From RGIG1934 sp964492545 (GTDB taxonomy: Bacteria > Bacillota > Clostridia > Lachnospirales > Lachnospiraceae): a DNA stretch of 53,573 nt. The translations under genes were made by a program, and so were the position numbers. Below the pieces are notes generated by a model. The model was not told the DNA's origin. It saw only the letters and a program-made list of their open reading frames with translations, and searched no databases. Positions 8,977-17,163 of this stretch are shown piece after piece. The first letter of the stretch is position 1, and each line of letters begins with the position of its first letter. The stretch lies in NCBI GenBank assembly GCA_964492545.1, contig CAZBKO010000003.1:1-53573 (forward strand), read 5' to 3'.

Positions 8977-9045
8977 TGTTCTTCTCCATTCCGGAGCATC
9001 TTTACCTGTATAAATGCTATATGTGATGCTCCACCCAAATAGCTG
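8977..9045 (-). promoter_or_regulatory. Structured leader element, copy A (pseudoknot-like, upstream of yfcE)
   Basis: In the sense direction CTATTTG (9042-9036) can pair with CATATAG (9023-9017) with one mismatch. The loop between them carries GGAGCATC (9032-9025), which is perfectly complementary to GATGCTCC (9000-8993). The CTCC of that arm can instead pair with the ribosome site GGAG (8987-8984). The same arrangement recurs at 20068-20150. With the promoter at 9055-9083, the element makes up essentially the whole 5' leader. Confidence 0.55.
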
Positions 9046-9054
9046 TATGTTTAT

Positions 9055-9083
9055 ATCATATTTATTCTATTATCCAAAGTCAA
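9055..9083 (-). promoter_or_regulatory. Promoter of the yfcE leader
   Basis: TTGACT (9083-9078), a 17-base spacer and TATGAT (9060-9055) on the minus strand. Transcription would start near 9048, a few bases before the structured element. Confidence 0.7.
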
Positions 9084-9089
9084 TTAGAT

Positions 9090-9118
9090 TTGTTATTTAT
9101 ATGCAAATGTGTTAAAAT
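9090..9118 (+). promoter_or_regulatory. Promoter of the EAL pseudogene
   Basis: TTGTTA (9090-9095), a 17-base spacer and TAAAAT (9113-9118). It is divergent from the yfcE promoter, with the two -35 boxes only six bases apart. An AGAGGTG ribosome site follows at 9143-9149. Confidence 0.5.
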
Positions 9119-9154
9119 ATTACTATATTTACATAAGCAGAAAGAGGTGTTTTT

Positions 9155-11077
9155 ATGACCTATATTGTATACTTTAATATTGCTGCAATTTTACTGATGC
9201 TTGTTCTTGCAAACACCAACTCTACCCAGAAGAAGGTTAATCTTTTACCCAACAGAATTTTAAGTTATTTCCTATATCAATATTGATTTCCGTAATCTTT
9301 GATTTGATTACCGGCATCTTTAGCAATAATCCACAGCTTGCTCCAAGAATTGTTATCTACATTTCTAATATGCTGTATTTTGTGTTCAGTAATGCAATTG
9401 CCTTTGTATATTATCAATACATCGTTGCAATTACAAACAGTAACAACAAGTTCCAAAACATTTCAACAATAATCCTTAAGTTTAATGCTGTACTGTGCAC
9501 AATTACTTTTTTGTCCACACCTTTTTTTGATACTGTATTTACTCTTGATAGTGCTAACCAATATGAGCGTTCAAATGGAATTTACATATTGTACGCTATT
9601 GCATTATTCAATATTGTTATTACTTTTTTCAAATATCGTTATTTATGGCAACCATTTAACTAAAAGCAGCCGTATTTCACTCTCAGTGTTTTTGGCGTCC
9701 CCTATTATTACCATGACAATCCAGTACATTTATCCTCATATTCTTATTGAAAAATTTGGTATTACAATATGTTTTCTATGGGTATATTTGAATCTGCTGC
9801 GACCTGACCAGCTCATTGATTCAAAAACAGGTCTCATGAATTCTACTGCATTTGAATCAGAGATAAATCGTATTGCATATGGACGTGACCGATATCACCT
9901 AATATTGATTTCTATTAATAATCTCGATTATATCCTTTCAAATTTAAGTGATAATTATGATGCTATTATAAAGAATTCCGTTGGTGAACAGCTATTATCA
10001 ATCTGCGAAACTAAGCTTGCATTTTACCTTGGAGATGGTAAATATGCCCTTCTTTACAAAAACTGCCATGAGGAACAGATACGTGCAACGGCTAAAACAA
10101 TTCAGGATTATATTAATTCTCCTGTTACATGCGGCGATATTACTATTGAAATTTCAGCTGCTTCATGTATAATCCACATACCTGACAATGCATCTAACCT
10201 CGCTGATATCAAAATGTATCTACAATGTATGTCCAAAACAGAGTTAATGAACAATCATAAGGTCTATATGGATACTGAATTGGATATTGCATATAATAAA
10301 CGCTACAAGCTGGTTGAAGCCGCAATTGAAATGGCAATTGCCAACAACAGCTTCAAAATCTACTATCAACCTATTTACGACCTGAACAATAAGCATTTTT
10401 CATCTGCCGAAGCTCTTATCCGACTGATTGATGACAAGCTTGGTTTCATCCCTCCAGATGAATTCATCCCAATTGCTGAGCAGTCCGGTCAGATAATCAA
10501 AATTGGTAACATTGTTTTTGAGAATGTATGCAGCTTTATTTCCAATGGAAATGCTGATCGTCTTGGTCTAAAATATATTGAAATTAATTTATCAATTGTT
10601 GAATGTATGGAGGCCGAGCTTTTTTAAAGGCTGGAAGCTGTAATGAAAAAGTACTCTGTTAAAAGTGAACAGATTAATTTGGAAATAACAGAGACAGCTG
10701 CCGCAGAGAATCTTCAGATTGTTTCTGATAATATTCATAATCTTCATCAAAATGGCATTAATCTTTCTCTTGATGATTATGGTACCGGTTATTCTAATAT
10801 CAATTACATAATGGATATGCCTTTTGAAATAGTCAAGATTGATAAGTCCGTTCTCTGGTCTTCGCTGACAAACGAAAAAGCGATGATTGCCATGCGCTCC
10901 TCAATTTCGATGATTAAAGAAATGGGTATGAAGATTCTTGTAGAGGGTGTTGAAACTCAGGAAATGATTGATCTTCTGACAGCGCTTCACTGTGATTACC
11001 TGCAGGGCTTCTTCTACTCCAAGCCAATACCTGCTGAAAAATTTGAGCAGTATATGATAGAACATAATAATATATAG
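9155..11077 (+). pseudogene. Broken membrane-anchored GGDEF-EAL cyclic-di-GMP phosphodiesterase
   Basis: One gene in pieces. Fragment 1 (ATG 9155, frame 2) encodes the first membrane helix and stops at about 9287. Reading must shift to frame 1 near 9240-9255 for the remaining membrane segments (to 9663), then back to frame 2 near 9645-9665. An in-frame TAA at 10625 then interrupts the EAL domain: the frame resumes at once as RLEAVMKKYSV, so AAA to TAA is the simplest change. The GGDEF domain is degenerate (LGDGKYAL in place of GGDEF). The EAL domain keeps its catalytic residues (EALIR, EINLS, LEITE, LDDYGTG, VKIDKS, EGVET, LQGFFYSKP), so it once hydrolysed cyclic di-GMP. Three lesions argue for decay rather than one sequencing error. 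An EAL-only fragment (10643-11077) stays open. Confidence 0.88.
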
Positions 11078-11124
11078 CCGTAGAGCGTTATTAATTGATA
11101 GACCGTAATTTTCTATCAATGAAA

Positions 11125-11167
11125 AAAAGGATTTGACCCAAACTTATCGTTTTCGTCAAATCCTTTT
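11125..11167. terminator. Bidirectional terminator between convergent genes
   Basis: A 13-bp perfect stem: 11125-11137 pairs with 11155-11167. It is flanked by an A run on the left (T run for the minus strand) and TTTT on the right, between the EAL pseudogene and the Hpt gene. A smaller hairpin with TTGATAGA/TCTATCAA arms lies just upstream at about 11095-11118. Confidence 0.8.
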
Positions 11168-11183
11168 ATGTATCATTACGATT

Positions 11184-11522
11184 CTAACTTAGAACACTCA
11201 TAACACGATTATACTGAACCTGTATGTCTGCATAATACTTCTTGATATTCTCTTCATCCTTATTTCTAAGGGCTTCAACAAGTTCAAATAGACAATTATA
11301 GAAATCATCCATACTAAGATTGCCAATAATACTCTTAAGTGCATGTGCATTCTTAAAAGCAGTCTCAACATCATTATCTTCCAAAGCCTTAACCATATCA
11401 GGATAATGTGTATCTTTAGGGAAGGTCTTTAAAAACTTTTCATAAAGCTCTGCCTTACCTCTAAAACGATGTAAACCCTCATCATAATTAATCCCTGCCA
11501 TTATTAACTCGTCTCTATCCAT
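11184..11522 (-). CDS. Hpt domain phosphotransfer protein
   Basis: Stand-alone histidine phosphotransfer protein of 112 residues with one Hpt domain. The phosphorylatable histidine is His60 in the signature NAHALKSIIGNLSM. No kinase or receiver domain is attached, so it should shuttle phosphate between a hybrid kinase and a response regulator encoded elsewhere. AGGAGG lies seven bases before the ATG. It has its own promoter (11622-11650) after the fab operon and faces the broken EAL gene. The incomplete PAS sensor at the left edge could belong to the same network, but nothing in the sequence proves that. Confidence 0.88.
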   Translation of the reverse strand: MDRDELIMAGINYDEGLHRFRGKAELYEKFLKTFPKDTHYPDMVKALEDNDVETAFKNAHALKSIIGNLSMDDFYNCLFELVEALRNKDEENIKKYYADIQVQYNRVMSVLS

Positions 11523-11621
11523 TTTGTCCTCCTGTATTCAAATCACATGTACCAATACACAATATTTCAAATACTAGTATATTCCTAATCAGCACAATGT
11601 AACATAATATCTCTACCCACT

Positions 11622-11650
11622 AGCATAACTACTTTTTTGACAATTGTCAA
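11622..11650 (-). promoter_or_regulatory. Promoter of the Hpt gene, -35 inside a 14-bp palindrome
   Basis: TTGACA (11650-11645), a 17-base spacer and TATGCT (11627-11622) on the minus strand. The -35 is half of the perfect palindrome TTGACAATTGTCAA (11637-11650), which could also bind a dimeric regulator. Confidence 0.7.
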
Positions 11651-11681
11651 TCATTGAGTATGCGCTATTAAAATCTTTCTC

Positions 11682-12125
11682 TTATTGTGTCTTAAATTCT
11701 CTAAAAAACTGTGATAAAGCCGATAATGTTTTCGTTAATACAGGAACCTCTGTCTCATCAAGAGAATTGATAACTGCATCTGTCATCTTCTTATGAAAAT
11801 TGTCATGCTGCTCATAAGCTCGCATGCCTTTATCAGTCAATCTTATATTAACAACTCTTCTATCAAGTTCACTACGCTCTCTGACTACATAATCCTTCTT
11901 AACAAGACCGTTCATTGAAGTTGTAAGCGAACCTACTGTAATTCCCAGTAATCTGGCAATTGCAGACATATTTTTCCCCTCATCAGGACCTATAGCCTCA
12001 ATAATATGCATATCATTAACTGTGATGTTCTTAAACTCACCTGTAATAATTGCATCTTCCTCTAACTCCCATATTTCATTAAATAGCTTTACAAGCACGT
12101 CATTAATTGTATCATGAGTATTCAA
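11682..12125 (-). CDS. MarR-family regulator, FabT-like
   Basis: Winged helix-turn-helix regulator of the MarR family, 147 residues from the TTG at 12125. The DNA-binding core is visible as MSAIARLLGITVGSLTTSMNGLVKKDYV followed by the wing RERSELDRRVVNIRLTDKG. The frame is open to an ATG at 12167 that overlaps the preceding stop (TAATG), but only the TTG has a good ribosome site (AAGGAG, eight bases upstream). It is the last gene of the fatty-acid operon. In streptococci the related FabT represses the fab genes by binding a TTTGA-N3-TCAAA-type site, and exactly such a site overlaps the promoter at 22463-22475. Role inferred from family, position and site. Confidence 0.85.
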   Translation of the reverse strand: MNTHDTINDVLVKLFNEIWELEEDAIITGEFKNITVNDMHIIEAIGPDEGKNMSAIARLLGITVGSLTTSMNGLVKKDYVVRERSELDRRVVNIRLTDKGMRAYEQHDNFHKKMTDAVINSLDETEVPVLTKTLSALSQFFREFKTQ

Positions 12126-12166
12126 TATATCTGCTCCTTGTCTTATATTCTTATAATTATTATACA

Positions 12167-13231
12167 TTATTTCATCAAAGAATCAATAACCTCTTGTACA
12201 GTTTCTAAATTTTTAATTGTATACGTATTCGCTCCACAAAACACTAACCCATTATCAGTGTCACCCTTGACAGCCTTAATCAATTTGTCAGTAATACAAT
12301 ATGGTATTTTTGTTATATCACATGAGTTCAAACAGCCATAACACTTTTCAATCTTTTCCTGTTTTCCCTGGTCTATTCTTCTAATAAAATCATTTTCAAT
12401 TGCTCTTCCAGGCATTCCCACAGGACTTGTTACAAGCCTTATATCGCTCTTGGCTGCATCAATGTATTTCTGCTTAAAATTCTCATGGGCATCACATTCA
12501 TATGTAGTTACAAATCTGCTGGCAACCTGTACGCCATCAACGCCTAAATCAAACATACTCTTCACATCTTCTTTGTCATTTATGCCACCTGCTGCAACCA
12601 CCGGTATGTGAACATTATATTTCGATGCATATTCCTTAACAACAGCAATTATATCTTTAATTCTTTTGCCAAATTCAATATCAGTAAGGCTCAATGCCTC
12701 CTCCTTTGAAAAGCCCAAATGTCCGCCTGCCTTTGGTCCTTCAATGACAACCATATCCGCTGTTCTGCTGTACTTTCTGTCCCACATTTTCAGCAAAATC
12801 TTCGCTGCCTTTTCACTTGATACAATAGGAGCAATTTTTGTTTTCAAGCCTTTCACATATTCTGGCAGCTCTGTGGCGAGACCGGCACCTGAAATAATGA
12901 TATCAGCTCCGGTGTGTGCAGCTTTAATAACATACTCTCTGTAATGCTTAAGCGCAACCATAATGTTAAATCCTATAACACCATCAGGCGATATACCCCT
13001 TGCTTTTTCGTATTCACTCTCAATAGCTTTCAAATTAGCTGCTAAAGGATCAGCCTCAAAATTATCTTCTCTATAGCCTATCTGAGCCGTTGAAATTATA
13101 CCAACACCGCCGGATTTTGCCACTGCGCCGGCAAGATTTCCGAGACTTACACCTACTCCCATTCCGCCCTGAACAATAGGAACACGAGCAATTTTTTCTC
13201 CAATAACTAATGATTTATATTCCATATTCAC
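12167..13231 (-). CDS. FabK/nitronate monooxygenase-like flavoprotein with C-terminal cysteine cluster
   Basis: FMN-dependent TIM-barrel protein of the nitronate monooxygenase/FabK family, 354 residues. Flavin-binding motifs include PIVQGGMGVGVSLGNLAGAV at the N-terminus, EGPKAGGHLGF, AAGGINDKEDVKSMFDLGVDGVQVASRF and GMPGRAI. It is a second family member beside the operon's FabK (20177-21115) and differs in length and in a C-terminal cysteine motif C297-x2-C300-x3-C304-x7-C312. It begins with a GTG immediately after the accDA stop (an ATG two codons later is possible) and runs into the MarR frame, so it is operonic. It could be an alternative enoyl reductase or a lipid-linked oxidoreductase; the sequence does not decide. 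Confidence 0.8.
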   Translation of the reverse strand: MNMEYKSLVIGEKIARVPIVQGGMGVGVSLGNLAGAVAKSGGVGIISTAQIGYREDNFEADPLAANLKAIESEYEKARGISPDGVIGFNIMVALKHYREYVIKAAHTGADIIISGAGLATELPEYVKGLKTKIAPIVSSEKAAKILLKMWDRKYSRTADMVVIEGPKAGGHLGFSKEEALSLTDIEFGKRIKDIIAVVKEYASKYNVHIPVVAAGGINDKEDVKSMFDLGVDGVQVASRFVTTYECDAHENFKQKYIDAAKSDIRLVTSPVGMPGRAIENDFIRRIDQGKQEKIEKCYGCLNSCDITKIPYCITDKLIKAVKGDTDNGLVFCGANTYTIKNLETVQEVIDSLMK

Positions 13232-14919
13232 CTACATCTCTCTAAATCTGCTGTATCGTAAATCAGCGATTTCATCTCCACTAAGCTTTGCACTCTTTGC
13301 CAAAAAATTCTGAATTGCTTTATCTATTTGATTAATTACGGGATACATTGTATCCTGAGTATATTTTTCAGGCTCCTCAATTATTCCATCAATAATCTTC
13401 ATATCATACAAATCATTTGCAGTCATTTTCATAATTGCTGCGGCTTCCTTTGCAAGAGAGCTATCCTTCCACAAAATTGTAGCATAGCCTTCAGGTGATA
13501 AAATGGAATACACTGAATTTTCAAGCATCCATACCTCATCAGAAACAGCCATGGCAAGTGCTCCGCCGCTGCCGCCTTCGCCTATTATCATCGACCATAC
13601 CGGTGTTTTAAGGGATGACATCTCAAATAAATTTCTGGCAATTGCCTCACCCTGTCCACGTTCCTCTGCCTCCAGACCACAAAATGCTCCCGGTGTATCC
13701 ACAAAACATATTACCGGTCTGTGAAATTTCTCTGCCTGCTTCATAAGACGCAGTGCTTTTCTGTATCCGTCAGGAGAAGGCATTCCAAAATTGCGATAAA
13801 CATTATCCTTTGTATTCTTGCCTTTACATTGAGCAATTACTGTAACAGGAACATTGTCGAATAATGCAAGTCCTCCTGCAATAGCATGGTCATCTGAATA
13901 ATATCTGTCACCATGTAATTCAAAAAAATTAGTGAAAAGAGATTCAATATAGTCCATTCCAACCGGTCTGTCCTTCTTTCTTGAAAGCACGACCTTATCC
14001 CACGCTGAAGCTTCATTATTGTCTATTTTTCCGGAAATATCAAATGTACTCACAGGTACATCCTTTATTCTGTGAATATCCAGAATATCTCTAAGTGTAT
14101 CCTTCATTTTTTCTCGTTCCACAATAGCATCAATGAAGCCATGTTCAAGAAGAAATTCCGAACGCTGAAATCCCTTTGGAAGCTTTTGACCAATTGTCTG
14201 CTCAATTACTCTGGGNNNNNNNNNNCAATTAATGCATTTGGTTCCGCCAAAATAATATCGCCGAGCATTGCAAAGCTTGCTGTGACTCCCCCCGTAGTTG
14301 GATCTGTCAAAACTGAAATAAAAAGATTTCCGGCATCACTGTGTCTCTTTAATGCTGCGGAGGTCTTTGCCATTTGCATAAGAGACACTATGCCTTCCTG
14401 CATTCTTGCACCACCTGAACAGGCAAAAATAATTACAGGCAAACTCTCTTTTGTGGCTTTTTCAATGGCACGCGTGATTTTTTCACCTACAACCTGCCCC
14501 ATACTTGCCATCATAAATCTACCATCACACACCCCAAGAACAACCTTATTTGCACCTATAAATGCACTTCCTGTCACAACAGCTTCATCAAGACCTGTCT
14601 TTTCTCTTAAATTACTTAATTTATCCTCATATCCTTTGTAATTAAGAGGATTTGAGGTTGCAAGTCCTACATCCCACTGCTCAAACGTTCCAGGTTCTAC
14701 TATGGAATTAATTCTTCTAAGAGCATGCATCCTGAAATATCCATGACATTTTGGACATATGTAATTATTTGATTTTACATCCTCAGTATAAATTGCCGCC
14801 TTGCACATATTGCATTTTTTCAGCAGTCCATCGGGTACCTCAGGCTTAATCTGCTTTGCCACCTTGATATATTCACTCTCATCCTTCTTGAACATATTTC
14901 CTAATTTCATAGTTTGCAT
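13232..14919 (-). CDS. accDA: Acetyl-CoA carboxylase carboxyltransferase, fused beta-alpha subunits (AccDA)
   Basis: Transfers the carboxyl group from carboxybiotin to acetyl-CoA, giving malonyl-CoA. The N-terminal half is AccD, with a zinc ribbon (C36, C39, C55, C58) and the crotonase-fold motif ACSGGARMQEGI. The C-terminal half is AccA (VGMDYIESLFTNFFELHGDR, DTPGAFCGLEAEERGQGEAIA, GEGGSGGALA). The two are one protein: the AccD end (PRVIEQTIGQKLPKGFQRSE, then VEREKMKDTLRDILDIH) runs in frame into AccA with no stop or new start. The 10-N gap at 14216-14225 makes it look like two genes. An insertion of 11 bases restores the frame and the expected IGFAGPRVI motif. A start at 14910 is also possible. 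Intact length would be about 562 residues. Confidence 0.9.
14216..14225. other. Assembly gap (10 N) inside accDA
   Basis: Ten N residues within the AccD half. Frames on both sides are compatible with 11 missing bases encoding part of the conserved IGFAGPRVIEQ motif, so the gap length is a placeholder. Confidence 0.95.
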
Positions 14920-16212
14920 TTACCTCATTTCACTAATAATCTCATATAAATAGTCAACATTAGTATCTATACCCTCAATAATAACTTCCCCGAGAGCACT
15001 CTTCATTTTCTTGATTGCCTCTTCTCTATTTTTTGCATGCACAATAAGCTTCGCAAGCATAGAATCATAATAAGGGGGAACCTCATAGCCACTGTATATT
15101 GCCGTATCAATTCTGATTCCCTTTCCTCCCGGCAGATACATATCTGTGATTGTACCTGGCGATGGTCTGAAATTCTTTTCCGGATTCTCTGCATTTATTC
15201 TGCATTCAATTGAATGTCCCTGAATTGTTACGTCATCCTGTGTATATGACAGCTTATTTCCGGAAGCAATTCTTATCTGTTCCTTTATAAGGTCAATACC
15301 TGTGACCCACTCTGTTACCGGATGCTCAACCTGTATTCTGGTATTCATTTCCATAAAATAAAAATCTTTATTATTTTCTATTAGAAATTCTATGGTACCG
15401 GCATTTACGTAATTGGCTGCCTTCGCTGCCTTCACGGCCTCGGCTCCCATAACACTTCTAAGTTCATCCGATATATCTGTACATGGTGATTCCTCAATGA
15501 ATTTCTGATGATTTCTCTGAATTGAGCAATCTCTTTCTCCCAAATGTATTACATTTCCAAATTCATCTGCCATTATCTGAAATTCCACATGTCTTGGATT
15601 TTCAATAAAATGCTCCATATATACCGAATCATCGCCAAATGATACGCCTGCCTCTTTTCTGGCAGTATTATATGCATTTTCAAATTCATTTTCATTGTAG
15701 GCTACTCGCATTCCCTTACCGCCACCGCCAAGGGCAGCCTTGACAATAACCGGATAACCTACCTCTCTCGCAATTTTAATTCCATCACTGACATTTTCTA
15801 TTGGCTTATTGTATCCCGGAATAATTTTCACACCGGCTTCTATCATTGTATTTCTCGCCTCAGTTTTATTTCCCATTTTTCTGATAACCTCAGATGATGG
15901 TCCAATAAAAGTAATATTGCATTTCTCACAAAGCTGAGCAAACTTGTAATTTTCTGAGAGAAAGCCGAATCCCGGATGAATTGCTTCTGCACCTGACACA
16001 ATAGTTGCACTTATGATGCTCTCCATATTAAGATAGCTGTCTTTAGATGGTGCCGGACCTATACATATCGCTTCGTCAGCAAGCTGTGTGTGAAGTGCAT
16101 CCCTGTCCGCCTCTGAAAATACAGCGACTGTAGCTATTCCCATTTCTCTGCAGGCTCTGATAATTCGAACTGCAATTTCTCCTCTATTAGCAATTAATAT
16201 TTTCTTAATCAT
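14920..16212 (-). CDS. accC: Biotin carboxylase subunit of acetyl-CoA carboxylase
   Basis: ATP-grasp enzyme that carboxylates the biotin of AccB using ATP and bicarbonate. The 430 residues are a normal length. Motifs: KILIANRGEIAVRIIRACRE at the N-terminus, HPGFGFLSEN, the glycine-rich ATP loop GGGGKGMR, and the catalytic stretch MEMNTRIQVEHPVTE. The frame is open to 16236, but the ATG at 16212 has GGAGG five bases upstream, matches the usual AccC N-terminus and avoids overlap with fabZ. Its stop is immediately followed by the accDA start, so the carboxylase subunits are translationally coupled. Confidence 0.95.
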   Translation of the reverse strand: MIKKILIANRGEIAVRIIRACREMGIATVAVFSEADRDALHTQLADEAICIGPAPSKDSYLNMESIISATIVSGAEAIHPGFGFLSENYKFAQLCEKCNITFIGPSSEVIRKMGNKTEARNTMIEAGVKIIPGYNKPIENVSDGIKIAREVGYPVIVKAALGGGGKGMRVAYNENEFENAYNTARKEAGVSFGDDSVYMEHFIENPRHVEFQIMADEFGNVIHLGERDCSIQRNHQKFIEESPCTDISDELRSVMGAEAVKAAKAANYVNAGTIEFLIENNKDFYFMEMNTRIQVEHPVTEWVTGIDLIKEQIRIASGNKLSYTQDDVTIQGHSIECRINAENPEKNFRPSPGTITDMYLPGGKGIRIDTAIYSGYEVPPYYDSMLAKLIVHAKNREEAIKKMKSALGEVIIEGIDTNVDYLYEIISEMR

Positions 16213-16228
16213 AAATGCCTCCAAATAT

Positions 16229-16654
16229 TTATCCAACCATAAATGTAAGCTCTGCGCTTACAACAACTTTTCCATCAACACTGGCAATTGCCTCTCCAAC
16301 GCCGACAGGTCCCTTGCATTTAATGATTTTTGTTTCAAGCTTCACCTTATCGCCAGGAACAATCTTTCCCTTAAATTTGCACTTGTTAATGCCTCCAAAA
16401 TAAGCAACCTTTCCCTTATTTTCATCCATGCTGAGTATAGCTATAGCACCGGTCTGCGCCAGAGCTTCCACTGTTAGCACTCCCGGCATTACAGGCTCCT
16501 GTGGGAAATGTCCTCTGAAAAATTCTTCTCTAAAGGTTACACATTTATATGCGACGGCGTACTCACCAGGCACAAAATCTTCCACATAATCCAGCAAAAG
16601 GAATGGATGTCTGTGAGGTAAAATCTGTTCTATTTCTTTAATTCCAAGTCTCAT
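16229..16654 (-). CDS. fabZ: 3-hydroxyacyl-ACP dehydratase FabZ
   Basis: Hot-dog-fold dehydratase of type II fatty-acid synthesis, 141 residues. Catalytic motifs are intact: LPHRHPFLLLD, with the active-site histidine, and GHFPQEPVMPGVLTVEALAQ, with the catalytic glutamate. An AGGAG site precedes the ATG. It lies between accB and accC, the same placement as in streptococcal fab operons. No fabA or fabM homologue is seen in the window, so how unsaturated fatty acids are made is not shown by this operon. Confidence 0.95.
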   Translation of the reverse strand: MRLGIKEIEQILPHRHPFLLLDYVEDFVPGEYAVAYKCVTFREEFFRGHFPQEPVMPGVLTVEALAQTGAIAILSMDENKGKVAYFGGINKCKFKGKIVPGDKVKLETKIIKCKGPVGVGEAIASVDGKVVVSAELTFMVG

Positions 16655-16677
16655 TACTTCTCCTTTTCTTTTGCCCG

Positions 16678-17142
16678 TTAAGCTATTGCAAATAACGGCT
16701 GTCCGTATTCAACGCTCTCTCCATTGTTTACATACACTTCAGTTACAATCCCATCAAAATCAGATTCAATATCATTCATCAATTTCATTGCTTCAACAAT
16801 TCCTACTGTCTGACCCTTTTTTACTGAATCTCCAACATTTACAAATGGTTCTCCAGCCTCTGATGGTGCTGTATAAAATGTGCCGACAAGTGGTGATTTT
16901 ACAACCTTCAAGTTTTCCACACTCTTTTGCTTTGCAGGTTCATTTTCTGTTAATGCATCAGCCATTGCTTCAACCGGAATCTGCATTTTCACAGCTGTCT
17001 GTCCGCTCTTTATCTCATCATCACTCATGACAATATCACCTGATGACATGAGGATTTTCATATTTCCCTCTTCATACTTAAAATTAGATATATTTGAATC
17101 TGAAACTGTTTTAATAAGTTCTAATAAATTATTATATTCCAT
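16678..17142 (-). CDS. accB: Biotin carboxyl carrier protein of acetyl-CoA carboxylase
   Basis: Biotinylated carrier of acetyl-CoA carboxylase, 154 residues. The C-terminal biotinyl domain contains the conserved EAMKLMND motif with biotin-accepting Lys120, preceded by a flexible linker (~residues 65-80). The N-terminal helix (MEYNNLLELIKTVSDSNISN) is the usual AccB interaction segment. A GTG at 17151 is in frame, but the ATG at 17142 is preferred because AGGAAG lies eight bases upstream. It sits between fabF and fabZ in the operon. Confidence 0.95.
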   Translation of the reverse strand: MEYNNLLELIKTVSDSNISNFKYEEGNMKILMSSGDIVMSDDEIKSGQTAVKMQIPVEAMADALTENEPAKQKSVENLKVVKSPLVGTFYTAPSEAGEPFVNVGDSVKKGQTVGIVEAMKLMNDIESDFDGIVTEVYVNNGESVEYGQPLFAIA

Positions 17143-17163
17143 TTTATACACTTCCTTTTTAGA

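Noticed and set aside
11637..11650. Perfect palindrome TTGACAATTGTCAA as a dedicated operator.
   Set aside because: Its half is the -35 box of a good promoter for the Hpt gene, so the symmetry may be incidental. No second copy was found to support a regulator.
14072..14641. A plus-strand open frame spanning the second gap.
   Set aside because: It is antisense to accDA and passes through N residues; the translation has no family resemblance.
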